Positions 53,811-63,317 of a DNA stretch of 64,000 nt are shown here, piece by piece. The translations under genes and the position numbers were made by a program. Source of the DNA: Acidobacteriota bacterium (GTDB lineage Bacteria; Acidobacteriota; Terriglobia; Acidiferrales; UBA7541); the NCBI GenBank assembly GCA_003225315.1, contig QHZD01000017.1:328973-392972 (forward strand), given 5' to 3'. Position 1 is the stretch's first letter. Every line of letters starts with the position of its first letter. Below the pieces are notes generated by a model, which worked only from the letters and a program-made list of their open reading frames with translations, was not told the DNA's origin and made no database searches.

Positions 53811-54239
53811 ATGGCAAATCTCTGGCAAGACTTGCGATTCGCGTTGCGCATATTGGCGAAAAACCCCGGCTTCACCCTGATTGCGGTCTTGACGCTTGCT
53901 TTGGGAATTGGAGCCAATACCGCGATCTTCAGTGTCCTGGACTCGGTTTTGCTGCGCTCGCTTCCCGTGTCACATCCCGAACAACTGGTCGTCCTCTCGG
54001 ATCCAGACGAGCATGGTTCCAGCTTTGGAAGTGAGGGCGGCGACCGCTCTCTGCTCGCCTACTCGGAGTTCGAATACTCCGGGATCACAACGAGGTCTTC
54101 TCAGAAATCTTCGCCGCCGACAGCCAGCTTCCCGAGCGAGAAGTCACCATCCCTGATTCCTCGTTCAAGACAGGCGCGCAAAAAGAATCCGCTCGCATCC
54201 GCCTTGTCAGCGGAGATTACTTCGCCACCCTTGGAGTAA
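53811..54239 (+). CDS. ADOP-type ABC permease, N-terminal fragment (frameshifted gene)
   Basis: Starts [44 protein letters not shown], the hallmark N-terminus of acidobacterial duplicated orphan permeases, with a strong ribosome site. Homology in this frame holds to about 54078 (YSEFEY) and then turns to Ser/Pro-rich nonsense until the stop at 54240. One base back, the frame continues [21 protein letters not shown]. Adding one base gives a single 852-residue gene (53811-56368), the normal length for the family. Confidence 0.82.
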   Translation: MANLWQDLRFALRILAKNPGFTLIAVLTLALGIGANTAIFSVLDSVLLRSLPVSHPEQLVVLSDPDEHGSSFGSEGGDRSLLAYSEFEYSGITTRSSQKSSPPTASFPSEKSPSLIPRSRQARKKNPLASALSAEITSPPLE

Positions 54240-54271
54240 CTCCCGCCGCCGGCACGTTCTTCACGCGCGAC

Positions 54272-56368
54272 GTGGACCGCGCCAGGGGCGGATCGACAAT
54301 CGCGGTGCTCAGCTATGCGTTCTGGAAGCGGCGCTTTGGTCTTGATCCGTTGGCACTGGGCAAAACAATCCAGATTCGCCAAACGTCATTCCAAATTGTG
54401 GGCTTCACTCCTCCGGAATTCTTCGGAGAGACTGTCGGAGCATTCCCCGACCTGTGGGTTCCAATGATGATGCAGGACTCCATCTACCCGGGACGCGATC
54501 TCCTCACCCCGTCGAAAGACCTGACCAACATGCACATTTGGCTTCAAGTGATGGCCCGGCTAAAGCCCGGGATCACGCCGGAACAGGGCAAGGCTAGCAT
54601 CAACGTCGTATTCAATGGCCTGCTGGAATCCAAGGTCGGCGTCTCGATCTCGGCGGAGGAGCGCCGTCATTCTCTCGATCAGCGGATCAATTTGCAGCGA
54701 GCGGCACGAGGTTCATCCGTGCTGCGCGAACATTTTGGCGAGCCGCTAAAGATCTTGATGGCCATGGTGGGATTCGTGCTTCTCATCGCGTGCGCCAACG
54801 TAGCAAACCTCCTGCTCGCTCGCGGGGCGGCGCGGCAGAGAGAATTCGCCCTGCGCATCGCCATTGGCGCCGGGCGAGCGCGCTTGATCAGACAACTACT
54901 GACGGAGGGCTTGCTCATCGCAGTGACCGGCGCCGCCGCAGGTTTGTTGCTCGCGCAGTGGACCGACGCGCTTCTGCTGCGGATGGTTTCCGGCGCGTCA
55001 TCCGGACCTCCGAGCATCCACCTCGATCTGCAGCCTGACGCCCGCGTGCTCGGTTTCACCCTGGCCGTGGCGCTGCTCACAACAATCTTCTTTGCTTTGA
55101 TTCCTTCCTTGAACTCGACGCGACTCGATCTCACGCCGGTCCTGAAATCCACTCCCACCGGTACGTCCAGCGAGTCATCGCACCGGCGATTTCCTGCGGG
55201 GAAAATACTGGTAGTTACGCAAATCGCCGTCTCCGTGATTCTCCTGGTCTCTGCTGGCCTATTTGTCCGCAGCCTCTCCAGACTCGGGCAGGTAAACCTT
55301 GGTTACAACCGCGAAAACCTGCTCATTTTCCGGGTCGATGCCGCTCCTGAAGGTTACAAAGGCGGGGCGATTCCCCGCTTCCAACTCGATTTGCTCAGAA
55401 GGATTTCGGCGATCCCCGGTCTGCGCGGTGCCACCGTTTCCAAGGACGGCCTCTTCAGCGGCTCGGAATCGGCGGACCCGATCGCTGTGGAAGGCTATGC
55501 CCCCAAGCCTGATGAGGAAATGCATTCGCGCATGGATCATGTCGGCCCGGGATATTTCTCCACGCTCGGAATTCCCATCTTGATGGGGCGCGAAATTGAA
55601 GCGCAGGACGCTCCCGGCGGCATTCGCGCAGCGGTCGTAAACCAGACTTTCGCGCATCGCTTCTTTCCCAATACCAATCCCATAGGCAAGCAGGTCCGCG
55701 ATACCTATTCAGGTAACCCCGCGGAGATGGTCGTTGTGGGCGTCGCCGCAGACGCCAAGTACAACGATTTGCGAGAGAAAGCCTTGCCTCGCATTTACGC
55801 TCCCCTTGCCAATCCGATGTGGGAAAATCCTGCCGCTTTCTATGAGATTCGAACGTATGCCGATCCTCAAACCGTGACTGCCGCGCTTCGCCAAGTTGTC
55901 CAGGAAGCAGATCCGACGCTTCCGCCCATCAAGGTGCACACGATGTCCGGGCTAGTCGACGACTCCTTGCAAACGGATCGCTTCATCGAGCAATTGGCCG
56001 GGGACTTCAGCCTTTTGGCTCTGGCCCTCGCAGCCATCGGCCTCTACGGCCTGATGGCCTATACAGTATCCCGTCGGACAAGGGACATCGGAATTCGCCT
56101 GGCGCTTGGCGCGGAGCCAGAGAATATTCTTTGGCAGGTTCTTCGCGAGACCCTGGCGCTCGTGTTGATGGGCATCGCCATTGGCGTGCCTTGCGCGCTG
56201 GGCGGAACTTATCTGATGCGCAGCATGCTATTTGGGCTAGGCTTTGCGGACCCCATCGCATTTCTGCTTGCGGCAGCGTTGCTGACCATTGTTGCCGCGT
56301 TTGCGGGCTTTCTGCCGGCGTGGCGCGCTTCTCACGTGGATCCGATGGTCGCACTAAGATACGAGTGA
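54272..56368 (+). CDS. ADOP-type ABC permease, C-terminal fragment (frameshifted gene)
   Basis: The frame carries the rest of the permease from about 54079; its first ATG codon in the track is at 54272. It has the periplasmic MacB_PCD part, then FtsX domain 1 (GFVLLIACANVANLLLARGAARQREFALRIAIGAGRARL), a second periplasmic domain (about residues 390-570), and FtsX domain 2 (FSLLALALAAIGLYGLMAYTVSRRTRDIGIRLALGA) ending ASHVDPMVALRYE. Such permeases have no dedicated ATPase; substrates are unknown. The adjacent MacB-type system is on the other strand. Confidence 0.88.
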   Translation: MDRARGGSTIAVLSYAFWKRRFGLDPLALGKTIQIRQTSFQIVGFTPPEFFGETVGAFPDLWVPMMMQDSIYPGRDLLTPSKDLTNMHIWLQVMARLKPGITPEQGKASINVVFNGLLESKVGVSISAEERRHSLDQRINLQRAARGSSVLREHFGEPLKILMAMVGFVLLIACANVANLLLARGAARQREFALRIAIGAGRARLIRQLLTEGLLIAVTGAAAGLLLAQWTDALLLRMVSGASSGPPSIHLDLQPDARVLGFTLAVALLTTIFFALIPSLNSTRLDLTPVLKSTPTGTSSESSHRRFPAGKILVVTQIAVSVILLVSAGLFVRSLSRLGQVNLGYNRENLLIFRVDAAPEGYKGGAIPRFQLDLLRRISAIPGLRGATVSKDGLFSGSESADPIAVEGYAPKPDEEMHSRMDHVGPGYFSTLGIPILMGREIEAQDAPGGIRAAVVNQTFAHRFFPNTNPIGKQVRDTYSGNPAEMVVVGVAADAKYNDLREKALPRIYAPLANPMWENPAAFYEIRTYADPQTVTAALRQVVQEADPTLPPIKVHTMSGLVDDSLQTDRFIEQLAGDFSLLALALAAIGLYGLMAYTVSRRTRDIGIRLALGAEPENILWQVLRETLALVLMGIAIGVPCALGGTYLMRSMLFGLGFADPIAFLLAAALLTIVAAFAGFLPAWRASHVDPMVALRYE

Positions 56369-56512
56369 ACCTTCGCAATTCGGCGCTGTGGCCAAGCGTT
56401 CAGCCACTGCATGTGGAGGCTGCTTCTTTGGTTTCCTGCTAGCCTAACGTCGAGCGCTTCCAGGATTCATAACCGGAGGGCAGGCGCTCTGGTATGATTT
56501 GGATTGGGACCC

Positions 56513-57133
56513 ATGCGGCCTGAACGCATTCCTTTGTTTCCGCTGAACGTCGTCCTCCTTCCAGGCGCGGAACTGCCCCTGCATATTTTCGAACCTCGCT
56601 ACCGCCAAATGGTGAAAGATTGCCTGGAAGAGAAATCGGAATTCGGCATGGTCCTCTCCCTGGACAAGGGAGTCGCGCGCGTGGGTTGCACCGCTGAAAT
56701 CGTGCAGGTCGCAAAACGCTACCCGGACGGCAGAATGGATATTCTCATTATTGGCCGCGCTCCATTCCGCGTCGTAGAAATATTCGCCGAGGACCCTCTA
56801 TTGGAAGGCCAGGTGGATTACCTGGAAGACCGGGAGAATCCCGCCAGTCCGGGCATCCAGCGCCAACTTGTGGAACTCTTCGAGACTTGCCACACGCTCA
56901 TTTTCGATGACTATCCGAAGAATCTTGAGGGCGCCTCGACCGAGGATTTTTCTTATCTCGTTGCGGCCACGTTGCCAATGGATTTATTGTGGAAGCAGCA
57001 GATACTCGAGCTGCGGTCAGAAGCGGACCGCCAGGAGCGGCTAGTCGCGTACCTTCGCGAGTGGGCGCCGCATCTACAGAAGAAAGAGGCCAAGCGCCAG
57101 CGAGCCGGAGGAAACGGACACGGATTAAATTAA
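56513..57133 (+). CDS. LON peptidase N-terminal (substrate-binding) domain protein
   Basis: ATG at 56513 (an in-frame TTG lies 9 bases before). The 206 residues begin RIPLFPLNVVLLPGAELPLHIFEPRYRQM, the usual start of the LON substrate-binding domain, and continue through FGMVL and RYPDGRMDILIIGRAPFRV. There is no ATPase or protease part. A TATGAT (56493-56498) close to the start suggests a short leader. Function of free-standing LON-N proteins is not known; they may bind unfolded proteins. Confidence 0.9.
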   Translation: MRPERIPLFPLNVVLLPGAELPLHIFEPRYRQMVKDCLEEKSEFGMVLSLDKGVARVGCTAEIVQVAKRYPDGRMDILIIGRAPFRVVEIFAEDPLLEGQVDYLEDRENPASPGIQRQLVELFETCHTLIFDDYPKNLEGASTEDFSYLVAATLPMDLLWKQQILELRSEADRQERLVAYLREWAPHLQKKEAKRQRAGGNGHGLN

Positions 57134-57174
57134 TTTCAGACGAGCCAGCCCAGCCGGCTCGCGGAACGGAAACC

Positions 57175-58689
57175 ATGACGGGAAGCACATCCATGCATTC
57201 TTCAGGACATTCCAAACCGCGAACGCTGGGCGAGCTAGAAGGCATTCCTGATTTTGATCCGGGCGGCGCATGCCGCTCCGTCAAGAATGAGCTCCGCCGC
57301 AATTTGCTCCGGTCCATCGAAAAGGGCGAAACCCTCTTCCCGGGCATCCACGGGTATGAAGATACGGTTGTTCCGCAAATCGTGAATGCCCTGCTCTCAC
57401 GCCACAATTTCATTCTTCTCGGCCTGCGCGGCCAGGCCAAAAGCCGCATTCTGCGTGGCCTTGTGAATCTGCTCGACCCGGAAATGCCCGTCGTGGCGGG
57501 CTGCGAAATCAACGACGATCCATTCAAGCCCATCTGCCGCGCGTGCCGCGAAAAAATCGCCAGCGAAGGCGATAACACTCCCATCGCTTGGATGCCTCGC
57601 GAAAATCGCTTTGTCGAGAAACTTGCAACGCCCGACGTAACCATGGCCGACATTATCGGCGATGTCGATCCCATCCGCGCGGCTCGCGGCGGCCGCGACC
57701 TGTCTGACGAACTCACGATCCACTATGGCCTTCTCCCGCGCGCCAACCGCGGCATCTTCGCCATCAACGAACTCCCCGACCTTGCCGGAAAAATTCAAGT
57801 CGGCCTCTTCAACATCATGCAGGAAGGCGACATTCAGATTAAGGGCTATCCGCTGCGGCTGCCGCTCGACGTGCTCATCGTCTTTACCGCGAACCCGGAG
57901 GATTACACCGCTCGTGGCAAAATTATCACCCCGCTCAAAGACCGCATTGGCGCCGAAATTCGCACGCACTACCCCGCAACCATCGAGGAAGGAATGACCA
58001 TCACCGCGCAGGAAGCCTGGGTAGGCCGCGATTCCGGAAAGAAGATTGACGTGCCACCTTATCTCCGGCAAGTGGTGGAAGAAATCGCTTTCCAAGCGCG
58101 CGAGGACAAGCGCGTGGATCGCCGCTCCGGCGTCAGCCAGCGCCTGCCCATCACAACTCTGGAAAGTCTCGTTAGCAGCGCCGAGCAGCGCGCCGCGCGG
58201 AACGGGGAAAAATCCGTGGTCGCGCGCGTCGCCGACGTTTACGCCGCCCTTCCCGCCATCACCGGCAAGATGGAGCTCGAATACGAGGGCGAACTCAAGG
58301 GTGCAGACACCATTGCGCGCGAACTCATTCGCACCGCTGTGGGCCGCGTCTTCAGCAAACACTTCACCGACATCAACTTTCAGTCGGTTATCCAATGGTT
58401 CGAATTGGGTGGCGAACTCAAGCTTCCCGATCTGGCGACGACGAGTGAGCGATGTCAGCAGCTTTCGAAAATCCAGGGCCTGATGGAGCACATCGGCAGA
58501 CTGGGCGTTTCCGATCGCAAAGATGCGGGAGCCGCCGCAGCCGCGGCTGAAATGATTCTTGAAGGTTTGTGGGCGCACCGCCGCATCGGACGCAGCGAAG
58601 AGCGCGGCTTCTACGCGGAAAAACCGCGGCAACCGGACCAGCGCGAGCGTGAAGGACCGCCACGTCCACCGCGCCGACAGTTCAATTGA
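57175..58689 (+). CDS. MoxR/Mg-chelatase-like AAA+ ATPase
   Basis: ATG at 57175; the frame upstream runs over the LON gene end and is left out. The 504 residues have a Walker A of the form GLRGQAKS at about 83-90, a CRAC cysteine pair near 124, the Walker B region GIFAINELPDL, where Asn takes the place of the usual Asp, and FTANPEDYTARGKIITPLKDRIGAEI (sensor 1 and after). It ends in an Arg/Pro-rich tail. Family members act with VWA proteins as chaperones that insert metals or remodel partners. The VWA gene follows 27 bases on. Confidence 0.9.
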   Translation: MTGSTSMHSSGHSKPRTLGELEGIPDFDPGGACRSVKNELRRNLLRSIEKGETLFPGIHGYEDTVVPQIVNALLSRHNFILLGLRGQAKSRILRGLVNLLDPEMPVVAGCEINDDPFKPICRACREKIASEGDNTPIAWMPRENRFVEKLATPDVTMADIIGDVDPIRAARGGRDLSDELTIHYGLLPRANRGIFAINELPDLAGKIQVGLFNIMQEGDIQIKGYPLRLPLDVLIVFTANPEDYTARGKIITPLKDRIGAEIRTHYPATIEEGMTITAQEAWVGRDSGKKIDVPPYLRQVVEEIAFQAREDKRVDRRSGVSQRLPITTLESLVSSAEQRAARNGEKSVVARVADVYAALPAITGKMELEYEGELKGADTIARELIRTAVGRVFSKHFTDINFQSVIQWFELGGELKLPDLATTSERCQQLSKIQGLMEHIGRLGVSDRKDAGAAAAAAEMILEGLWAHRRIGRSEERGFYAEKPRQPDQREREGPPRPPRRQFN

Positions 58690-58716
58690 CGAACCGATGA
58701 TTAATAGGCGCGAATC

Positions 58717-59994
58717 ATGAAATTCATCCGCTACGGCAAATACGTCGGCGAACCAGCTGACGCTGTCGACCTGGAAGAACTCATCAAACGGCTGGGCGAT
58801 TTCTTTCTCCAGAGCGGGTTTGAGTCGCAATTCTACGGCGTCTCGCAGATGGATCCCGAGCGTTCCATGGAAGCCCTCCGCGAGGCCATTCTGCGCGCGC
58901 TCCAGGAAGGCGACCTCCTCCCCGAAGACGCCATGAGCGAAGAGTTGCGGAAAATGCTGCAAGATCCCGCAGCCATGAACAGCCAGGCGGTGAAGGACCT
59001 TCTCGACAAACTTACTGAGCGCCTCGCCAACGAAGGATTCATCAATCCGCAGCGGCCGCCGCAAGTCACGCCGCCACCGAACACTTCCGCACGCGGCCAG
59101 CTCGGCCAGCCGCACGAACGCCAGCCCGAGGCGCGCTTCGAAATCACGGATAAAACGATCGATTTTCTCGGCTTCAAGACCTTGCAGGACCTGCTCGGCT
59201 CTCTTGGCCGTAGCAGCTTTGGTCGCCACGACACACGCGATTTGGCCACGGGGGTCGAATCCGGCGGCATCTCGCGCCCCTACGAATTTGGCGACACGCT
59301 CAACATGGACATCAGCGCGACATTGTTTAACGCAGTCCGACGCGAAGGCGCCAAAGTTCCTATCGAGATGACGTACTCCGACCTGATGGTCCACCAGTGC
59401 GAATACCACAGCTCCTGCGCCACGGTGGTGCTTCTCGATTGCAGCCATAGCATGATTCTCTACGGCGAAGACCGCTTCACTCCTGCGAAGCGCGTGGCCA
59501 TGGCGCTTTCGCACCTGATTCGGACGCAGTATCCCGGGGACACTCTCAGCCTGGTTCTTTTTCACGACTCCGCCGAAGAAGTTCCCCTTGGCGAACTCGC
59601 GCGCGTCCAAGTCGGCCCGTATTACACCAACACGCGCGAAGGCCTGCGCATGGCCCAGCGCATCCTCCTCCGCCAGAAAAAAGACATGCGTCAAATCATC
59701 ATGATCACCGACGGCAAGCCCTCCGCGCTCACTCTAGAAGACGGTCGCATCTATAAAAACGCCTTTGGCCTCGATCCCTTCGTGGTCGGCCAGACCCTCG
59801 AAGAAGTGAACAAATGCAAGCGCGCGGGCATCATGATCAACACCTTCATGCTGGCCAGCGACTATTCGCTGGTCCATTTCGTCCAGAAAATCACCGAAAT
59901 GTGTCGCGGCAAGGCCTACTTCACCACGCCCTACACGCTTGGCCAGTACCTCCTGATGGACTACATGTCGCGAAAGACCAAGCAAATCCACTAA
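58717..59994 (+). CDS. VWA domain protein, partner of the MoxR-like ATPase
   Basis: A 425-residue protein. The first about 225 residues are helical with a Pro-rich spacer (about 112-130). The C-terminal VWA domain has a full MIDAS: Asp241-Cys-Ser243-His-Ser245 in [21 protein letters not shown], a Thr in YYTNTREGL, and Asp in [10 protein letters not shown]. No membrane helix. ATPase-VWA pairs resemble the ChlI/ChlD or MoxR/CoxE systems; the target here is not evident. Confidence 0.92.
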   Translation: MKFIRYGKYVGEPADAVDLEELIKRLGDFFLQSGFESQFYGVSQMDPERSMEALREAILRALQEGDLLPEDAMSEELRKMLQDPAAMNSQAVKDLLDKLTERLANEGFINPQRPPQVTPPPNTSARGQLGQPHERQPEARFEITDKTIDFLGFKTLQDLLGSLGRSSFGRHDTRDLATGVESGGISRPYEFGDTLNMDISATLFNAVRREGAKVPIEMTYSDLMVHQCEYHSSCATVVLLDCSHSMILYGEDRFTPAKRVAMALSHLIRTQYPGDTLSLVLFHDSAEEVPLGELARVQVGPYYTNTREGLRMAQRILLRQKKDMRQIIMITDGKPSALTLEDGRIYKNAFGLDPFVVGQTLEEVNKCKRAGIMINTFMLASDYSLVHFVQKITEMCRGKAYFTTPYTLGQYLLMDYMSRKTKQIH

Positions 59995-60044
59995 AATCAC
60001 GCACGATGGACCTGCATGGTGGCGTGTGTTCGCGTTCTTAATGG

Positions 60045-60078
60045 TTGACCTCTTCAGTTCGTTATGATATTAATAACG
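60045..60078 (+). promoter_or_regulatory. promoter with an overlapping operator-like palindrome
   Basis: TTGACC (60045-60050) and TATTAA (60068-60073) are 17 bases apart, upstream of the hydrolase gene at 60118. CGTTAT and ATAACG (60060-60078) form a 6-bp inverted repeat with a 7-base centre that covers the -10 box, as a repressor site would. Confidence 0.45.
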
Positions 60079-60117
60079 ATACGTCACTTTCTTTAACCTA
60101 CGCAGAGGTGTGAGTCA

Positions 60118-61272
60118 ATGCCCTTCCAAATCGTACGTGAACCAATCGCAGGTCCTCTGAGCTTTGCGAGATCGGACGACGCTGCCATCCTGACGCAAGC
60201 CGCCGTCTTACTGGCGATCGGCGCCCAACTTCGCGGGGACAACAAACGCTTTCGAGTTGCCTCCGGTGGCCCTGCGGCCTCCGCGACGATTCCGGACGAG
60301 GAACTGAAGCTGCTCGGACTTCCGCCTCTGGGAGAATCGCTCGGCAGAATCGACTCGGCACACAACCGTCAATTGCTTTTCAGCCGTTATAAGCTCCCCA
60401 TCCCGTCCCCAGCAGTTCTTACGGAAACAGTCATCGAGGACCTGAACGTTTTCACGGGTGTCGCCAAGACGCACTTCACCGAAGGCTCAAGCAAATCCGC
60501 TATTGACCTGATGGAAATTTGTCTGAGACACCGAAACGAGTTAGTCCGCGTGTCCGCCGCCGCGGCTTACAGTGAACACAGCTCGGAATTGGATCGCCTC
60601 ATTCGCATTCTGGACGCGGGTACGCATAGCACCGAGAATTTGGTCCGGAGCATCGCGGCTACGGCGCTCACTTTCGCGGCGCCCGACAACGCTCGCCTAA
60701 AAGAGATGCAGGGAATAGCACGCCAATCCGGGGCCACGGGCGCCGGACACACCACTATGCTTATCCACGGAACCTGGGCGCAAAACTCGCCCTGGTGGCA
60801 ACCCGGAGGCGATTTCCATACTTATATTCTCCAATCGGTTCGCCCCGACCTGTATTCTAAGCAAGACCGTTTTGGCTGGTCGGGAGGCTACAGCGACGCT
60901 GCCCGAGCGCTTGCGGCTTCCGATCTTGTGACCTGGGTACAGAATCACAAGGAACAAGGCCTGGACCTGATCACTCACAGCCATGGAGGCAATATCGTCT
61001 TTCTCGCCACGCAGAACGGTCTGGATATGGGAGAGCTGATTCTGCTCAGTTGCCCCGTCCATGTGCCCAAGTACCAGCCGGACATGGCGCACATTCATAA
61101 GAAAGTGGTGTCCATCCGCGTCCATTTTGATCTTGTGATTCTTGCCGACCGCGGCGGACAGCGATTCAATTTTCCGGGCATCACCGAAAATGTTCTGCCC
61201 ATTTGGTTCGACCACTTCGCCACGCACAATCCGGATGTCTGGAGACAGCACAACGTTCCAGCGATGATCTAG
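60118..61272 (+). CDS. alpha/beta hydrolase with N-terminal helical (HEAT-like) region
   Basis: A 384-residue protein. Residues about 100-215 are helical with HEAT-like units (LVRVSAAAAYSEHSSELDRLIRIL). From about 218 an alpha/beta-hydrolase fold begins (HTTMLIHGTWAQNSPWW, an oxyanion-type HGT motif), with nucleophile Ser288 in DLITHSHGGNIVF, so that the usual GxSxG is THSHGG. A possible late Asp is in VHFDLVILAD and His in FDHFATHNPD. Lipase or esterase activity is likely, the substrate is unknown. The next gene, also HEAT-like, starts 24 bases downstream. Confidence 0.85.
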   Translation: MPFQIVREPIAGPLSFARSDDAAILTQAAVLLAIGAQLRGDNKRFRVASGGPAASATIPDEELKLLGLPPLGESLGRIDSAHNRQLLFSRYKLPIPSPAVLTETVIEDLNVFTGVAKTHFTEGSSKSAIDLMEICLRHRNELVRVSAAAAYSEHSSELDRLIRILDAGTHSTENLVRSIAATALTFAAPDNARLKEMQGIARQSGATGAGHTTMLIHGTWAQNSPWWQPGGDFHTYILQSVRPDLYSKQDRFGWSGGYSDAARALAASDLVTWVQNHKEQGLDLITHSHGGNIVFLATQNGLDMGELILLSCPVHVPKYQPDMAHIHKKVVSIRVHFDLVILADRGGQRFNFPGITENVLPIWFDHFATHNPDVWRQHNVPAMI

Positions 61273-61296
61273 CGAAGGTGCTAAGATAATGATGTT

Positions 61297-61638
61297 ATGT
61301 GGGTTCTTAAGGCCATTGGGCTTTTCCTTGCAGCTGCGGTGTGGCGTCTGACCGGTTCGCGACGCTTTGGCGCGTTGCTGATCCGCGCTCTTTCTGCTAA
61401 AAATGAAAATCTCAAGAATATCGCTGGGATCCTGATCGTCCGGGCCGGCAAAAGCGCGGAGCCGCTTCTTCAGGATGCCTTGCACCGCAGGGAAAACCTG
61501 CCCTTGACTCTGTCGCTGCTAGCCGACCTCGGCGACCGCATGGTTGAAAAGGAAATCCAGCCATTCAGCACGGATCAGGATCCCAAGGTCGCCGAAGCCG
61601 CCCGCCAGGCCCTGCGCGTGCTTGCTTCCAACCGCTGA
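61297..61638 (+). CDS. small HEAT-repeat-like protein with N-terminal hydrophobic helix
   Basis: A 113-residue protein: hydrophobic segment at about 2-17 (signal anchor or peptide), then helical pairs (LLIRALSAKNENLKNIAGILIVRAG, and DQDPKVAEAARQALRVLASNR at the end) of the kind seen in HEAT/PBS repeats. No catalytic motif. It may work with the upstream hydrolase, which has similar repeats. Confidence 0.7.
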   Translation: MWVLKAIGLFLAAAVWRLTGSRRFGALLIRALSAKNENLKNIAGILIVRAGKSAEPLLQDALHRRENLPLTLSLLADLGDRMVEKEIQPFSTDQDPKVAEAARQALRVLASNR

Positions 61639-61751
61639 CGGATCGGCGAGACGCCCTTGTCCTGCCCGGCATCCAAGCATCTGCTGCTCGACATACGCGC
61701 CAAATTTGAGGTATGAATTGAATAGCCCTCCCAGCCCTCGGAGAGGTGCGC

Positions 61752-62285
61752 ATGAGACGTTTTTCGATCTTTCTTTCTTTTGTCATACTCTGTTTTTTTC
61801 TCGGCCCCTTTCCCAGCTCTGCGCAAGACCCCAAGGATGCGCCGGCGGCGCAGCCTGAGCCATGGTACAGTCCCAAAAAATACAATCCGGTCAAATTGAT
61901 CAAGCACAGCTCGAAGTCCGCGAACGATCAGTTGGCTTCGAATGGCGACTTGGAAGCCAAACTAACGCGCCAGTTGCAAGTCCAGGAAATCCTGCCGCAA
62001 GACAAAAACTTGCAGGACACGTGCTCATCTTTCAGGGAACTCACCGAGTGTGTCGCGTCCCTTCGCGTCAGCCACACTTTGAAGATTGAGTTCTCTTGTT
62101 TGAAATGGGATGTAACCGGAGTGAAGCCCAAGCCGGTCTCCGATTCCTGCGCTGGGCCGTCCGGCGGCAAAGCCATGGGCCTCACCAGGTCCATCGATCT
62201 GCTGAAATCGGATACCGACGCGAAGTCTCAGGCGAGAGATGCTCTGCGGCGCGCCCGCGAAGATATCAAGGATGCCAGCGACTAG
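61752..62285 (+). CDS. exported hypothetical protein
   Basis: ATG at 61752 with GGAGAGG seven bases before; a GTG six bases upstream is also in frame. The 177 residues start with a signal peptide (RMRRFSIFL, hydrophobic core, cleavage near SSAQ). The mature part is hydrophilic with four Cys and ends in a helical charged stretch. No family recognised. It converges on accA with a 12-base gap. Confidence 0.7.
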   Translation: MRRFSIFLSFVILCFFLGPFPSSAQDPKDAPAAQPEPWYSPKKYNPVKLIKHSSKSANDQLASNGDLEAKLTRQLQVQEILPQDKNLQDTCSSFRELTECVASLRVSHTLKIEFSCLKWDVTGVKPKPVSDSCAGPSGGKAMGLTRSIDLLKSDTDAKSQARDALRRAREDIKDASD

Positions 62286-62297
62286 CTTAGAGACGCC

Positions 62298-63317
62298 CTA
62301 GGTACCCAAATCGAAGAACTGGCCCATTTTGCGGAATTTCTCGTAGCGCGCGTCGAGCAGTTCCGGGACGGGTTGATTCGTCAGCGCCACCAGTTGCCGG
62401 TCCAGGACCTCGTCCAAAAGCCTCGCAGCCGCTTCATGATCGCTGTGCGCGCCACCTTCCGGTTCAGCGACGATTTCATCCACGATGCCCAATTCCTTCA
62501 AATCTTTGGCCGTGATCTTCATCGCCGCGGCGGCGGTTTCCGCTTTCGTCGAGTCGCGCCAGATGATCGATGCACAGCCTTCCGGCGAAATCACGGAATA
62601 AAAACTGTTCTCCAGAATGTTGACGCGATCGCCGACCGCGATCGCCAGCGCGCCGCCCGACCCGCCCTCGCCCGTCACCGTGACAATCACCGGCACCGGC
62701 AGCCGCGCCATCTCGCGAAGATTTCGCGCAATCGCTTCGCCCTGTCCACGTTCTTCCGCGTCGATTCCCGGGTACGCCCCAGGCGTATCGATAAAAGTGA
62801 AAATTGGCCGTCCGAATTTCGCCGCGAGTTGCATCACGCGCAACGCCTTGCGGTAACCTTCCGGCTTAGGCTGCCCGAAATTTCGCGCCAGCCGCTGCTT
62901 GGTGTCGCGGCCTTTTTGGTGCCCAACGATGGCGACGGGGCGGCCGCGGAATTTTCCCAATCCCGTGATAATCGCCTTATCGTCGGCGTAGCCTCGGTCG
63001 CCGTGAAGTTCGATAAAATCCGTAAACAATAAATTAATAAAATCGAGCGTGTAGGGGCGCTGCTGATGACGTGCGACTTGCGCGCGCTGCCACGGCCCCA
63101 GGTGCGAATAGAACTCCCGCCGCAATTCCGCGACTTGCTCACGGATACGTTCCACTTCCCTGTCGGCGTCGGCGTTGCCGGCCAGGTGGCGCAATTCCTC
63201 GACATCTTTTTCCAGACGTTCGATTTCTTTCTGACGCTCAATTTCTTTTTGCTGTTCTGTGTCTTTCGAATGCGCGGCAGGCGGAGTGGCGGCCTTGTTT
63301 TTTTCTTTAGCTTTCAT
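62298..63317 (-). CDS. accA: acetyl-CoA carboxylase carboxyltransferase subunit alpha
   Basis: ATG at 63317, overlapping the dnaE stop by four bases; the frame open to 63437 would run into dnaE. The 339 residues start with a charged coiled-coil ([17 protein letters not shown]), then the carboxyltransferase core: [69 protein letters not shown], and [14 protein letters not shown]. It moves the carboxyl group from biotin to acetyl-CoA in fatty acid synthesis. The dnaE-accA order is common in bacteria. Confidence 0.96.
   Translation of the reverse strand: MKAKEKNKAATPPAAHSKDTEQQKEIERQKEIERLEKDVEELRHLAGNADADREVERIREQVAELRREFYSHLGPWQRAQVARHQQRPYTLDFINLLFTDFIELHGDRGYADDKAIITGLGKFRGRPVAIVGHQKGRDTKQRLARNFGQPKPEGYRKALRVMQLAAKFGRPIFTFIDTPGAYPGIDAEERGQGEAIARNLREMARLPVPVIVTVTGEGGSGGALAIAVGDRVNILENSFYSVISPEGCASIIWRDSTKAETAAAAMKITAKDLKELGIVDEIVAEPEGGAHSDHEAAARLLDEVLDRQLVALTNQPVPELLDARYEKFRKMGQFFDLGT

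Larger units (their letters stand above)
53516..56474. repeat. 14-bp direct repeats bracketing the ADOP gene
   Basis: CAGGATTCATAACC occurs exactly at 53516-53529 and 56461-56474, just outside each end of the frameshifted permease gene. Repeats of this length are expected by chance several times in 64 kb, so only the position is suggestive. It might mark an old insertion or be a shared intergenic motif. Confidence 0.3.

Noticed and set aside
56457-56500. tRNA-like string with TTCATAACC resembling a Met anticodon loop
   Set aside because: The flanking bases do not form an anticodon stem, and no acceptor or T-arm pairing was found.
57397-59694. 765-codon open frame on the minus strand
   Set aside because: It lies entirely opposite the MoxR and VWA genes, whose products have clear motifs. 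It is a GC-rich shadow frame with no domain or ribosome site.
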